A stretch of 64,000 nucleotides of DNA from Fischerella muscicola SAG 1427-1 = PCC 73103 (GCF_000317245.1 NZ_AJLJ01000268.1:1-64000), one strand, 5' to 3'; positions 43,806-53,315 are shown, numbered from the stretch's first letter. Translations and numbers: made by a program. Notes: a model not told the origin generated them from the letters alone.

Positions 43806-44360
43806 ATGAGTGGCAATACACAACGAATGTTGGAAGTTTATCTTCAGGAGTATGAAAAACTCAAGGATGAGCAAGCGCAACGCATTGGTTTCCGTGATAA
43901 CCTTCTTTATTTTACTCTTGGGATATTTGGCGCTGTCATCTCTTTCGCCGTTTCCAATAAAGCTAATTATTATGCACTTCTTGTTATCCCTTGGGTTTGT
44001 CTAATTCTAGGTTGGACTTACCTAGTTAATGATGAAAAAATTACTTCTATTGGCAGATATATCCGCCTAAATTTAGTTGAAAAAATCAAGGAACAGACTG
44101 GTAATACAGATATCGAATCTATATTTGGTTGGGAAATTGCCCATAGAAACGACCATCGGCGCAGACGACGTAAGATAGAGCAACTAATTATCGATCAAAT
44201 TACTTTTGTATTTTCAGGAATTACTGCATTGATAGCGTTTTGGTTTTTAGCACCGCAACCCCATTGGACTACTCAAGTTCTTTGTTGGATTGAATTAGTA
44301 CTTTTAATCGGACTTGGTATAGAAATTGTGATATATGCTGATTTGGCAAAGGGTCGTTAA
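43806..44360 (+). CDS. Four-TM membrane protein, candidate effector of the SNF2-PNP unit
   Basis: 184 aa. The cytosolic N-terminal helix has a striking conserved-looking motif EYEKLKDEQAQRIGFRDNL. TM1 spans about 32-49 and TM2 about 55-74. A cytosolic loop (about 75-130) with a basic patch (HRNDHRRRRRKIEQ) is followed by TM3 about 131-148 and TM4 about 157-177. No enzyme motif. Small 2TM/4TM proteins with this layout are common in NTPase-driven conflict operons, where they are thought to perforate or signal at the membrane. It follows the SNF2-PNP gene by 75 bp on the same strand, with AGGA near the start as a ribosome-binding site. The alternative frame starting 4 bp later is spurious. Confidence 0.75.
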   Translation: MSGNTQRMLEVYLQEYEKLKDEQAQRIGFRDNLLYFTLGIFGAVISFAVSNKANYYALLVIPWVCLILGWTYLVNDEKITSIGRYIRLNLVEKIKEQTGNTDIESIFGWEIAHRNDHRRRRRKIEQLIIDQITFVFSGITALIAFWFLAPQPHWTTQVLCWIELVLLIGLGIEIVIYADLAKGR

Positions 44361-44554
44361 ATTTTACTCGCTTAACTTCACAAATGTAATAGCTATTATG
44401 TTTCAAAAACATAATACTAATGTCATTCAAAATACTAAATGTAGGGTTTTATCTTTAATATCACAAACAGATGGTGGATTAGGACTGAACCTAACCCACC
44501 CTATGAGTTTATTAACATTTTGAGGACAAACAAGATGTCTGTTCTATTAAGAGA

Positions 44555-47200
44555 CTAACCCAAAGCTGATTTCAAATCACCCCGCGCCTTCTCTAACGCC
44601 TCTGGTAACTTACTCGCATCGCGTCCCCCGGCTTGGGCTAAATTTGGTCTTCCACCGCCGCCACCGCCACAGATTTTGGCGATCGCACCGATGAATTTAC
44701 CAGCTTGCAGTCCCTTCTTATTCACTTCTGGCGAAAAAGCAGCAACTAAGCTAACTTTCCCAGCTTCAGGAACCGAACCCAAAACCACCGCCGCACCTGC
44801 ACCAAGTTTTTGCTGTAAGCGTTCCGCCGCAGTTTTCAAAGATTCTGCATCAACATCTTCCAGTTGGGCAACAAGAATTTTATAATCGCCTACGGTTTCC
44901 ACAGTTTGCAGGAGTTGGTCAGATTTGACAATCGCTAACTGTGATTTGAGGTTTTCTAATTCCTTTTGGCTGGTTCTCAGTTCATTTTGCAGAATTGTGA
45001 TTCTGTCTGGTAACTCTTCTGGCTTAACTTTGAATCTGTCGCTTAAATCTTTGACTACTGTATCGCGGACATGCAAGTAATCTAGAATTGCTGGGCCAGA
45101 TACAGCTTCAATCCGCCTGACTCCAGAAGCAACCCCAGCCTCAGAGATGATTTTAAACACACCAATCTCAGCAGTATTACTGACATGAGTTCCACCACAT
45201 AATTCCATTGACACGCCAGGGAAATCAATCACGCGTACTTCATCGCCATATTTTTCGCCAAACATCGCGATCGCACCTTTGGCTTTTGCTTCGGCGATGG
45301 GTAAAATTGCGACTTTCGCCGAGTGCGCCTCTGCAATCCAAGTATTTACCTGTTCCTCAACTTGCTGGATTTCTTCAGTAGTCAATGCACGAGGACAATT
45401 AAAGTCAAAGCGCAATCTATCGAAGTCCACCAAAGAACCTGCTTGGGAGATTGTATCATCGACGATTTTCTTTAACGCCGCTTGTAGTAGGTGAGTGGCG
45501 GTGTGGTTAGCTTGGGCGCGACGCCGACAAGCGCGATCAATTTGGGCAGAAACAGCATCGCCGACTCTCAGCGTACCGCGTTCGATGCGTCCGAAGTGGA
45601 CATAAAAATCCGATTCTTTTTTGACATCATTAATAGTAACGACGACACCCTCACCACTCAGATAACCTTTATCGCCAATTTGTCCCCCCGACTCTGCATA
45701 AAATGGTGTTTTGTCGAGGACAATTTGTACTTCTGTTCCTGCTTCTGCTTCTTCTTCAGCAATACCGTTTACAAGTATCGCTTCCACTTTTGCGGTTGCT
45801 GTTGGTTCTGTGTAACCTAAAAATTCCGTAGCATGAATGTGTTCTGCTAGCTTGTCAAGAGAACCTTGCACAGTTAAATCGATAGTTTCGTGGGCTTCTC
45901 TGGCGCGTTGTCTCTGCTTTTCCATTTCCACATCGAAGCCAGCAACATCAACTGTGAGGTTGTTTTCCTCAGCAATTTCTTGAGTGAGTTCTAAGGGGAA
46001 ACCGTAAGTATCAAACAGGGTAAAAGCATCTTCACCGCTAATTTGGATTTTGCCTTGTTGCTTCACCTTAGCAATAATTTCCTCAAGCAGCTTCTCGCCT
46101 CTTTCCAAAGTTTGTAGGAAGCGAGATTCTTCTCGTTGCAATTCTGCTTTAATGTTATTTTCCCGTTGGCGGAGATTAGGGTAAGCATCTTCGGCTAGGG
46201 AAATAGCAACTTCCGCAACTTGGGTAGTAAATTCCCCTTGAATACCAATTAAACGACCGTGACGCACCAGACGCCGAATTAACCGCCGCAGCACATAACC
46301 ACGTCCGACGTTGGAAGCACGGATTTCATCAGCGATCATATGCACAACAGCCCGAACGTGATCGCCAATGACTTTCAAAGAGACTTTGGTTTTTTCGGTA
46401 CTTTCGGTATAGTCGATATCAGCGATTTCTGCTGCTTTTTTAATGATTGGGAAAATTAAATCAGTTTCGTAATTGTTGGGAACGCTTTGGAGAATCTGCG
46501 CCATCCTCTCCAAACCCATGCCAGTATCGATATTCTTGTTAGCAAGCGGTGTTAAATTGCCTTCTGCATCTTGGTTATATTGCATGAAGACGAGGTTGTA
46601 AAACTCAATGAACCGGGTGTCATCTTCTAAATCGATATTGTCATCGCCCCGTTCTGGGTGAAAGTCATAATAGATTTCTGAACAGGGGCCACAAGGGCCA
46701 GTCGGGCCAGAATTCCAAAAATTATCATCTGCACCCATGCGCTTGATGCGCTTTTCTGAGACACCGATTTTATCCCGCCAAATTGCATAAGCTTCATCAT
46801 CTTCTTGGAAGACGCTGACAACGAGGCGTTCTGGGGGTAATTTAAAGACAGTTGTAGAGATTTCCCAACCCCAAGCGATCGCCTGTTCTTTGAAATAGTC
46901 ACCAAAGCTGAAGTTACCCAGCATTTCAAAGAAGGTTTGATGGCGTTTGGTGCGTCCGACGTTTTCGATATCGTTGGTGCGGATACATTTTTGGGAAGTC
47001 GTCGCCCGTTTAAACTCTGGGGTGCGCTGTCCCAAAAATATCGGTTTAAATGGTAGCATCCCCGCGATCGTCAGCAGTACTGTCGGATCTTCTGGAACAA
47101 GGGAAGCACTTGGGAGTATCTGGTGTCCCCGTTGGGCATAGAAGTCAAGGAATAAGGTGCGTATTTCGTTACCGCCGAGGTACTGGGGATGAAAAGACAT
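44555..47200 (-). CDS. alaS: Alanyl-tRNA synthetase
   Basis: 881 aa, the normal bacterial AlaS length. Class II catalytic core at the N terminus (LGGNEIRTLFLDFY, then TSQKCIRTNDIENVG, HQTFFEMLGNFSFGDYFKEQA, GCGPCSE-type GPTGPCGPCSEIYYD). The editing domain zinc motif HTATHLLQ and the second pair CGGTHV are intact. The C-Ala domain (from about 730) ends in the glycine-rich KICGGGGGGRPNLAQAGG typical of DHHA1. It charges tRNA-Ala and clears Ser/Gly mischarging. Essential single-copy gene in most bacteria. The gene is convergent with the conflict unit, about 195 bp away, so the island ends at a core gene. Confidence 0.97.
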   Translation of the reverse strand: MSFHPQYLGGNEIRTLFLDFYAQRGHQILPSASLVPEDPTVLLTIAGMLPFKPIFLGQRTPEFKRATTSQKCIRTNDIENVGRTKRHQTFFEMLGNFSFGDYFKEQAIAWGWEISTTVFKLPPERLVVSVFQEDDEAYAIWRDKIGVSEKRIKRMGADDNFWNSGPTGPCGPCSEIYYDFHPERGDDNIDLEDDTRFIEFYNLVFMQYNQDAEGNLTPLANKNIDTGMGLERMAQILQSVPNNYETDLIFPIIKKAAEIADIDYTESTEKTKVSLKVIGDHVRAVVHMIADEIRASNVGRGYVLRRLIRRLVRHGRLIGIQGEFTTQVAEVAISLAEDAYPNLRQRENNIKAELQREESRFLQTLERGEKLLEEIIAKVKQQGKIQISGEDAFTLFDTYGFPLELTQEIAEENNLTVDVAGFDVEMEKQRQRAREAHETIDLTVQGSLDKLAEHIHATEFLGYTEPTATAKVEAILVNGIAEEEAEAGTEVQIVLDKTPFYAESGGQIGDKGYLSGEGVVVTINDVKKESDFYVHFGRIERGTLRVGDAVSAQIDRACRRRAQANHTATHLLQAALKKIVDDTISQAGSLVDFDRLRFDFNCPRALTTEEIQQVEEQVNTWIAEAHSAKVAILPIAEAKAKGAIAMFGEKYGDEVRVIDFPGVSMELCGGTHVSNTAEIGVFKIISEAGVASGVRRIEAVSGPAILDYLHVRDTVVKDLSDRFKVKPEELPDRITILQNELRTSQKELENLKSQLAIVKSDQLLQTVETVGDYKILVAQLEDVDAESLKTAAERLQQKLGAGAAVVLGSVPEAGKVSLVAAFSPEVNKKGLQAGKFIGAIAKICGGGGGGRPNLAQAGGRDASKLPEALEKARGDLKSALG

Positions 47201-47529
47201 GGGTTTTTACACGAAGACTAGGGAGTTGGGGGACTGTTAGTTGTTGGTTGTTGGACGTTGGTTAGAACAACCACTAACCACTAACTAGTCTCTCTTACAG
47301 AAAAAGTATGCCGCAGAATAGGGCTGCTTACCACCAATTACGTAATACTTCTCAAGGGGGATTACTAGTTCAGTGTAATTGCATAACCAAGTTTTGACAA
47401 AGTCGTTGTCTGATGTGCAGCTTTATATAGCGGCACAATTTCATGACTTTAGTAGGATGATGAGATTAAGTTGGGTTGAATAAAATAAAAATCTCAAAAT
47501 CGTAATATTTTCATGGATAGAGGTCGTTT
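47201..47529. other. 329-bp divergent region between alaS and HMA gene
   Basis: Contains TTAGTTGTTGGTTGTTGG short repeats and the complementary-sense CCACTAACCACTAACTAG near 47230-47285. The remainder is AT-rich. No additional gene; it must hold the promoters of alaS (minus) and the HMA gene (plus). Confidence 0.5.
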
Positions 47530-47733
47530 ATGGCACTGAAATTAACAGTCCCAAATATAGCGTGTGAAGATTGTGCCAGTACAATTAAGGAATCTATTCA
47601 CACAATGGAACCTGACGCAAAAGTTGCAGTGGATGTCAAAGCTAAAACTGTAACAGTAGAATCCGCAGCATCGGAAGAGTCCATTAAGCAAGCAATTGTT
47701 GCAGCTGGATATACTATTGAAGGCTATCAATAA
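47530..47733 (+). CDS. Heavy-metal-associated (HMA) domain protein, copper-chaperone-like
   Basis: 67 aa, a single ferredoxin-like HMA domain. The metal-binding motif is CEDC (C12, C15) in NIACEDCASTIKESI, followed by VDVKAKTVTVES and ESIKQAIVAAGY, which completes the beta-alpha-beta-beta-alpha-beta pattern. The canonical form is MxCxxC; here Ile-Ala replaces Met-x before the first Cys, so metal specificity is less certain. Atx1/CopZ-type proteins hand Cu(I) to P-type ATPases. No ATPase or metal regulator gene is adjacent. It is divergent from alaS with about 330 bp between, and followed by an 800-bp empty stretch. Confidence 0.85.
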   Translation: MALKLTVPNIACEDCASTIKESIHTMEPDAKVAVDVKAKTVTVESAASEESIKQAIVAAGYTIEGYQ

Positions 47734-48550
47734 TTAGTCCTATTACAGGAAAGGTTTAAAGGTTAAAGGGAAAGGGAAAAATTATCCTTGTAACCCTGTT
47801 CCTTCACCTTACCTTTACTTCTGTAACTAATCCATTAATAAGCAAAATAGTTCCGTATATAGCATTCCTAAATCATCCTTGAACAACAAGATCCTTAACT
47901 TTGTAGAACTTGTTGGTGATCTGATCTCTCAATTTTTACAACTCCTACAGGGATTGCTATAGCTTTTTCTGAATAATTTGAATTTGTACTCTGACTAATA
48001 GTCATGGGTTAAGATTTTCAAATGCCCAATTTTTAACTCACTATTTGACTGTAATACTGAGGTAATAGTTATACACTTTTGTAGGGTATTTCAGTACGTA
48101 ACGGTGATCACGGATAATTTAATCAAATTATTCATGAATCTGATATCAGTATATAAATATCTGAAAGTTATACGAAGAAGAAAATTTAATTTTTGCGGAA
48201 AATAATCAAGGTAATAGTTTTATCTTCTTAAAATTTTCAAGAATTGAATCCTGGAAATTACAGTAATACTTTTATACACAAAAAGATTATTCAGTATTTA
48301 TACTGTTTTAAATTAAGGTTATCTCGACAGAAATTAGGTTATCAGAAATTTTAATTCTAGACGCTGTAATAAGTATTAGTATCTTTAAGGAGAGCAACAT
48401 TGAAAATTACTTGTAGTTAGCACAGATAAACAATAGAATAAGGAGTTATACCTAGCTAGACATGTAGGTATATTTAGTAAAGACAGTAAACCTGAATAGA
48501 TTTGACTAGAGTTATTTACTCAAAGTTAAAATGGGGCAAAAAGTAGAACG
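47734..48550. other. 817-bp intergenic region, largely empty
   Basis: Begins with AAAGGTTTAAAGGTTAAAGGG short repeats (about 47750-47780). It is then AT-rich with stops in all frames. The 3' end is the upstream region of the GGDEF gene. No frame, palindrome family member or RNA gene recognised; its size leaves room for a small RNA that I cannot see by eye. Confidence 0.45.
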
Positions 48551-49558
48551 ATGAAGATTTCTATTCTGATTTTTGGAAGTGATAACTTTATCACCAGACT
48601 TCCAGATCAGATCTATGATGCAAACTCTTTTAATTTAGAAGTTATCACCAATCTTAATCAGGCGATATCTCGCATTCAAAGCACGCCACCCGATATATTA
48701 ATTCTGCAAGCAAGTTGTGACGGCTCTCTAGAACTCTGTTATTGGTTAAAACAACAAACTAAATTATCTTGGATCTACTGTATTCTTGTGGAGGATCGCT
48801 CTCAATTACTTATTGATAGAAGTAAGTATGGTAGGGACTGGGAATTAGAAATGACTTCTGTTGCACTCACAGAAGGAGCTGATGCTTATATATGGCAGTC
48901 TCCAACAGAATTAAGTAGTAGTCAAAACCTGTTGTTAGCACAATTAACGGTTGGTTTGCGAAAAGCACAAAAATATCGTGATTTAATTCGCACAAATGAT
49001 TTGTTGTCGGCGATCGCTTTGGCTGATTCACTGACAGAATTGAGTAATCGCCGGGCCTTAGAGTGGGATTTACCCAGACAAATCCAAAAAGCCCGTACTA
49101 ACAATACTCCTCTGAGTTTGATTATTTTAGATGTTGATTATTTTAAAAGAGTTAACGATACCTACGGGCATTTAGTTGGCGATCGCCTTTTACAGTTATT
49201 GTCTAATCGAGTTCGGCAAAATCTCCGGTACCAGGATACTCCTTTTCGTTATGGTGGAGAGGAATTTGTGATCATTCTCAGCCACACGAGTTGTGATGAA
49301 GCAGTCGTGGTGGCACACCGTCTTAACCGCATAGTCAGTGAACAGCCATTCGCCATCAACAATCAACTTTCAATCAACGTCACTATTAGTTTAGGAGCAG
49401 CTTGTTTACGAATGGAAGATGATGTTAATGGGATAAGTCTGTTAAACCGTGCTGATCAATGTCTATTAAAAGCAAAAGCGGTTGGACGCAACTGTGTGAT
49501 GAGCTGTGATAATTACTTGTCTCACCACACCTCCCATCTGCGGGCAGTTTCTTCTTAA
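48551..49558 (+). CDS. GGDEF diguanylate cyclase with receiver-like N terminus
   Basis: 335 aa. Residues 1-150 resemble a response-regulator receiver in layout (ISILIFGSDNFI at the start, PDILILQASCDGSLEL in the middle), but no typical acidic pair plus phospho-Asp is evident, so the domain is probably degenerate. Residues about 165-320 form a GGDEF domain: DSLTELSNRRAL, LIILDVDYFKRVNDTYGHLVGD and the active-site signature RYGGEEF, implying c-di-GMP synthesis. An RxxD inhibitory site is not obvious upstream of the signature. The protein is soluble. The input signal is unknown. It is convergent with the peptidase gene, with only 14 bp between stops. Confidence 0.87.
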   Translation: MKISILIFGSDNFITRLPDQIYDANSFNLEVITNLNQAISRIQSTPPDILILQASCDGSLELCYWLKQQTKLSWIYCILVEDRSQLLIDRSKYGRDWELEMTSVALTEGADAYIWQSPTELSSSQNLLLAQLTVGLRKAQKYRDLIRTNDLLSAIALADSLTELSNRRALEWDLPRQIQKARTNNTPLSLIILDVDYFKRVNDTYGHLVGDRLLQLLSNRVRQNLRYQDTPFRYGGEEFVIILSHTSCDEAVVVAHRLNRIVSEQPFAINNQLSINVTISLGAACLRMEDDVNGISLLNRADQCLLKAKAVGRNCVMSCDNYLSHHTSHLRAVSS

Positions 49559-49572
49559 AAAATTTGATTATT

Positions 49573-50250
49573 TTATAATTTCTCATCAATTATTTTCACG
49601 CATTCTGCCACTGTTGCCTTCTGTCGCATCGCATCTACCAAAGCTTGATAAGCTGACCAATTTTCTTGCAGAAGGGTTTTGGCTTGCAACGCACAAAACC
49701 GTTGTTTTTGTTCGCAAGCAGACGCAGAAAAACCCAAACTCTTCAGAACTCCTGCTAGTTTGCTCTTATCATCAGCCCCACCTTCAGCATTTTCATACAC
49801 CAAAGTTTCAGCAGTAATACCCGCCATCCATACGGTACAGTAGCGATCTACCATTTGGGCGCTCAGGCTACCCCGTTCTAATTGAGATGCTAACTCAGCA
49901 TCATCAAAACTCACACCACCTTGTCCTGGTTGTTTTTGCTTCCAGGCTTCCCAAGCACTGAGAGTATAGCCAATGATCGGAATACCTAAAAGATACGCAA
50001 CCAAAAAGTGTCCAGCTTCATGATGAATGATGCGTTCTCTGTGTTCGGGAGAAAACGCCGCTACCCAATCTAAAAATATAGTTCCCCCCTTACCTTGCAA
50101 GCTGAAAGAATCGAAAGTGGCTATCCCCAAAATCGTAAAGGTGGCAAGTGCTGGTATAGTGGGCGATAAATTAAACATTGACCCTAACAGAGTAGAAAGG
50201 GTCATAAGAAAGATAAAAATTGCGACTAAATTCAGGGCTGTTTTACTCAT
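49573..50250 (-). CDS. M41/FtsH-like membrane zinc metallopeptidase without AAA domain
   Basis: 225 aa. Two N-terminal hydrophobic segments (about 6-26 and 29-50), then a protease part with the zinc motif HHEAGH (about residue 76) preceded by FSPEHRERII. A helical domain contains AGITAETLVYENAEGGADDKSKL, which matches the third zinc-ligand region of FtsH-type M41 proteases. No AAA ATPase domain is present, so this is a stand-alone protease domain of a type found in cyanobacteria and plastids. It may work with FtsH subunits or as an independent membrane protease; which is not known. It is convergent with the GGDEF gene. Confidence 0.82.
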   Translation of the reverse strand: MSKTALNLVAIFIFLMTLSTLLGSMFNLSPTIPALATFTILGIATFDSFSLQGKGGTIFLDWVAAFSPEHRERIIHHEAGHFLVAYLLGIPIIGYTLSAWEAWKQKQPGQGGVSFDDAELASQLERGSLSAQMVDRYCTVWMAGITAETLVYENAEGGADDKSKLAGVLKSLGFSASACEQKQRFCALQAKTLLQENWSAYQALVDAMRQKATVAECVKIIDEKL

Positions 50251-50400
50251 GCTTGATTAGTATCTAGCTGCTTTATATTTCTTAATTTAATTATGAAGCG
50301 ATCGCAGCAAGTGTGAGTAAAAATTACCGGAGTACCCCCAGGGGTGCTGTCAAACTCTAAAAACAATCTTAGAATGCAAGGAGTTTGTAGTTGGCTCTTT

Positions 50401-50781
50401 ATGCTATTTGAATGTACTGACGCACTTGTGACTTTGGCATCTTTTGAGTTTGAAAGATTAGTTAGTTTTTATACGAAATTTTTTAATCAAAAACCAGAAG
50501 CAATCATTTCTAATGTGTATGCTGAGTTCCAACTGCCTAGTTTAAAACTAGGAATATTTAAACCAAAACAAACCCATTATTTAGAATTTGAGCATTCCAC
50601 TAAAAGCAAAATCAGTCTGTGTTTAGAGGTAAGTAACTTAGAAGATGCGATCGCTCACTTAAGTGTTTTAGGCTATCCCCCACCAGGAAAAATCATCACC
50701 GCATCCCATGGCAGAGAAATTTACGCTTATGATCCTGATGGCAACCGTTTGATTTTACATCAATCGAGCATCTACAGTTAA
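50401..50781 (+). CDS. Glyoxalase/VOC-superfamily protein
   Basis: 126 aa from ATG 50401; the frame stays open back to a GTG at 50344, and ATG 50374 is an alternative, so the start is uncertain. A single VOC-type unit: ALVTLASFEFERLVSFYTKFF, LGIFKPKQTHY, LEVSNLEDAIAHLSVLGY and the C-terminal YAYDPDGNRLILHQ, with a glutamate or aspartate near the usual metal position. Family members include glyoxalase, bleomycin-resistance and extradiol dioxygenase-type proteins. The metal and substrate cannot be read here. It lies alone, about 120 bp before the rbgA-like gene on the same strand, with a possible shared transcript. Confidence 0.75.
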   Translation: MLFECTDALVTLASFEFERLVSFYTKFFNQKPEAIISNVYAEFQLPSLKLGIFKPKQTHYLEFEHSTKSKISLCLEVSNLEDAIAHLSVLGYPPPGKIITASHGREIYAYDPDGNRLILHQSSIYS

Positions 50782-50888
50782 TGAGTCAAAACTATTAAAA
50801 ATTAGGATTAGTTTCTAGTCATTATTGACTTACTATGGACAAATGACTATTGTACAGACGTGATTAATCGCGTCTAATTCCTAAAAAA

Positions 50889-51770
50889 ATGGGTATAACG
50901 CAAAACTATAAATTAAATTTAATTCAGTGGTATCCCGGTCACATTGCGAAAGCTGAAAAGAACCTGAAAGAACAACTCAAGCTTGTAGATGTGATACTAG
51001 AAGTACGAGACGCGCGCATTCCTTTAGCAACCTTCCATCCCCAAATACCACAATGGGTGGGAAGTAAAAAACGGTTGTTGGTGTTGAACCGCTTAGATAT
51101 GATTTCTGACCAAGTACGCCAGTTGTGGATGGATTGGTTTAAAAGTCAAGGTGAACAAGTTTTTTTTACTAACGCCCAACATGGTCAAGGAGTCACGGCG
51201 GTATCAAAAGCAGCACAAGCAGCTGGTGTGGAACTCAATCAAAGAAGACGCGATCGCGGTATGTTACCCCGTCCAGTCCGGGCTGTGGTGATTGGTTTCC
51301 CGAATGTTGGCAAATCAGCTTTAATTAACCGCTTGGTAGGACGGCGAGTAGTCGAAAGTGCAGCCCGTCCTGGCGTCACTCGCCAATTGCGTTGGGTGCG
51401 AATCTCTCAAGATTTGGAATTACTTGATGCTCCTGGTGTAATTCCTGCTAAGTTAGAAGACCAAGAAGCGGGATTGAAATTGGCTGTTTGTGACGATATT
51501 GGCGAAGCAGCCTACGATAATCAATTAATAGCAGCAGCATTTATAGATTTAGTGAATGAACTTTATGAAATAGCACCAGAGTTATTACCAGCTCACCCAT
51601 TACTTTCGCGTTACGAACTCGACCCCACAATATATACAGGTGAGTCATACTTGCATGAATTAGCAGAAGTTCGTAATAAAGGTGATGTTGAACGAACAGC
51701 ACGCCAAATTTTAACCGATTTTCGTAAGGGGTTGTTGGGTACGCTTCCATTGGAACTTCCGCCAAATTAA
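50889..51770 (+). CDS. rbgA: RbgA/YlqF-type ribosome biogenesis GTPase
   Basis: 293 aa. A circularly permuted GTPase, with G4 and G5 before G1: NRLDM (G4, about residue 60) precedes GFPNVGKSALINRL (G1, about 136) and DAPGVI (G3). The N terminus IQWYPGHIAKAEKNLKEQL is the hallmark of the YlqF/RbgA group, which acts in late assembly of the large ribosomal subunit. The C-terminal region (about 200-290) is the helical rRNA-contacting part. It is downstream of the VOC gene with a small gap. The symbol follows the family; cyanobacterial experimental data are not known to me. Confidence 0.93.
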   Translation: MGITQNYKLNLIQWYPGHIAKAEKNLKEQLKLVDVILEVRDARIPLATFHPQIPQWVGSKKRLLVLNRLDMISDQVRQLWMDWFKSQGEQVFFTNAQHGQGVTAVSKAAQAAGVELNQRRRDRGMLPRPVRAVVIGFPNVGKSALINRLVGRRVVESAARPGVTRQLRWVRISQDLELLDAPGVIPAKLEDQEAGLKLAVCDDIGEAAYDNQLIAAAFIDLVNELYEIAPELLPAHPLLSRYELDPTIYTGESYLHELAEVRNKGDVERTARQILTDFRKGLLGTLPLELPPN

Positions 51771-51787
51771 TGGAAATTCGCTCACCC

Positions 51788-51840
51788 GATTTTGGATTTT
51801 GGATTGAATCCACAGATAAATCTGCTTGTTCTGTACCCTG
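51788..51840. repeat. Interspersed repeat GATTTTGGATTGA...CTGTACCCTG (copy 4)
   Basis: Starts 18 bp after the rbgA stop. It shares GATTTTGGATTGA, ACAGATAAATC and TGTACCCTG with the 21951 and 29861 elements. Confidence 0.65.
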
Positions 51841-51854
51841 CTCGAAACTATCGG

Positions 51855-53315
51855 TCAATTTCTACGACAAATATTTCTCGTTCGACTCTTCCAAATCCAG
51901 CCAGATTCAGGAGAACTAATTTCTATCCATCCACCCTCTTCTCTACCCGTAACTGTCAATTTAGTTCCGGCTTTGACGACTTTTCCTGTTCTCCTACGTC
52001 CAGATGATGAACGTAAATTAGATGAGCTAACAACAACAATACAACTATCTTTTTCTTTGACTTTGGCTTGATTTTGATTGATTGTTTCTTGTGTTTCTGG
52101 AACTTGATTTTTTGCAGTTACAGATGAAGGCTGTGGTGGACGACTTGTAGTAATCACACCATAAGTAAGAATGATGCTAGCACCAGTACCAAATATTAAC
52201 AATGGTAACTGGCGACGTTTGATCTGGAATTTCCCCCGTGGTGTAAATAGATGAAAACGGGGAGATTTCATCAAATTCTGTCCCTGTGGCCCTTGTGGTA
52301 TGGTTGGTGGAATTGTGGGTGTTGATTCGGGTGGCGATAGAGGAACTGTGGTATTTTCTGGTGGAATGTAGCAAGGTTTTGCTAGTTCTTGGAGCGATCG
52401 CATCACTTTGGTAGCAGACAAATAGCCTTGTTGCCAGTAGTCTTTTAATATTTGATTGACAACACCTGCTACAACAATTGGTGTGTTGGGATTGGTAATG
52501 CTATCTAATGCTTGTCGCGCATCGGTTGCTGAATGATAGCGGTATTTATAGTATTGACGCACCATTTTATTTAAAATAGCTGCCAAGCCATCACTAACTT
52601 GAGCATGATGCTGCCATATTATTTCTCCGCTTACAGGTTCTTCACCTAAATTTTTGGGATGCAAGCCTGTCAAAGCTTGAATTGCAATCATACCCAAAGC
52701 ATAAATATCACTATTAGGATAGGGTCTACCCAGTGCTTGTTCGCTTGGCATATAGCCAGGTGTTCCAATCGGAATTGTCTCATTTTTCAGTTGGTCTGGT
52801 GTCATCAGCGAATACATCTTGACTTGCTTGACAGCACCAAAGTCAACTAAAACCATCTTATTGTCAGAACTGCGGCGAATTAAATTGTGAGGCTTGATAT
52901 CTTGATGAATTACCTCATGACTGTGGACAAATTCGAGGATGGGTAAAACTTCTTGTAGTAGATAAATGACTTGGTTTTCACTCCAGCGCACACCCGGTTG
53001 CAATTCCATCGATAGGAGATTACCAGGAACAAATTCTTGCACCAGATAAAATTCTTCGTCTTCCTCAAAGTAAGCTAGTAGTCGAGGAATTTGGTCATGA
53101 TTACCGAGTTTTTCCAGGGTTTCAGCTTCTCTTTTAAATAAGCGTCTAGCTGTTTCCAAAAGATCTGGATCACTAGTAACTGGTTGGAGGTGCTTGACTA
53201 CACAGGAGGGATTCCCAGGACGGCGAGTATCTTCGGCTATATACGTATGACCGAATCCACCTTGACCTAATAGCTGAACCACCTGATAGCGCCGATCTAG
53301 CAATTTGCCAATCAT
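51855..53315 (-). CDS. Ser/Thr protein kinase with TM helix and SH3b domain
   Basis: 486 aa. The kinase domain covers about 1-270: GQGGFGHTYIA, the lysine in CVVKHL, catalytic HQDIKPHNLI (with Gln in place of the common Arg), DFGAVKQV, and the activation loop to GTPGYMPSEQALG. A Pro/Ser/Thr-rich linker follows. One membrane helix lies at about 370-390 (LLIFGTGASIILTYGVI). The extracytoplasmic C terminus (about 425-480) is a bacterial SH3-like domain (SSSNLRSSSGRRRTGKVVKAGT, TVTGREEGGWIEI), probably binding cell wall. Likely a cell-envelope sensing kinase. Substrates unknown. It is convergent with the rbgA gene. Confidence 0.9.
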   Translation of the reverse strand: MIGKLLDRRYQVVQLLGQGGFGHTYIAEDTRRPGNPSCVVKHLQPVTSDPDLLETARRLFKREAETLEKLGNHDQIPRLLAYFEEDEEFYLVQEFVPGNLLSMELQPGVRWSENQVIYLLQEVLPILEFVHSHEVIHQDIKPHNLIRRSSDNKMVLVDFGAVKQVKMYSLMTPDQLKNETIPIGTPGYMPSEQALGRPYPNSDIYALGMIAIQALTGLHPKNLGEEPVSGEIIWQHHAQVSDGLAAILNKMVRQYYKYRYHSATDARQALDSITNPNTPIVVAGVVNQILKDYWQQGYLSATKVMRSLQELAKPCYIPPENTTVPLSPPESTPTIPPTIPQGPQGQNLMKSPRFHLFTPRGKFQIKRRQLPLLIFGTGASIILTYGVITTSRPPQPSSVTAKNQVPETQETINQNQAKVKEKDSCIVVVSSSNLRSSSGRRRTGKVVKAGTKLTVTGREEGGWIEISSPESGWIWKSRTRNICRRN

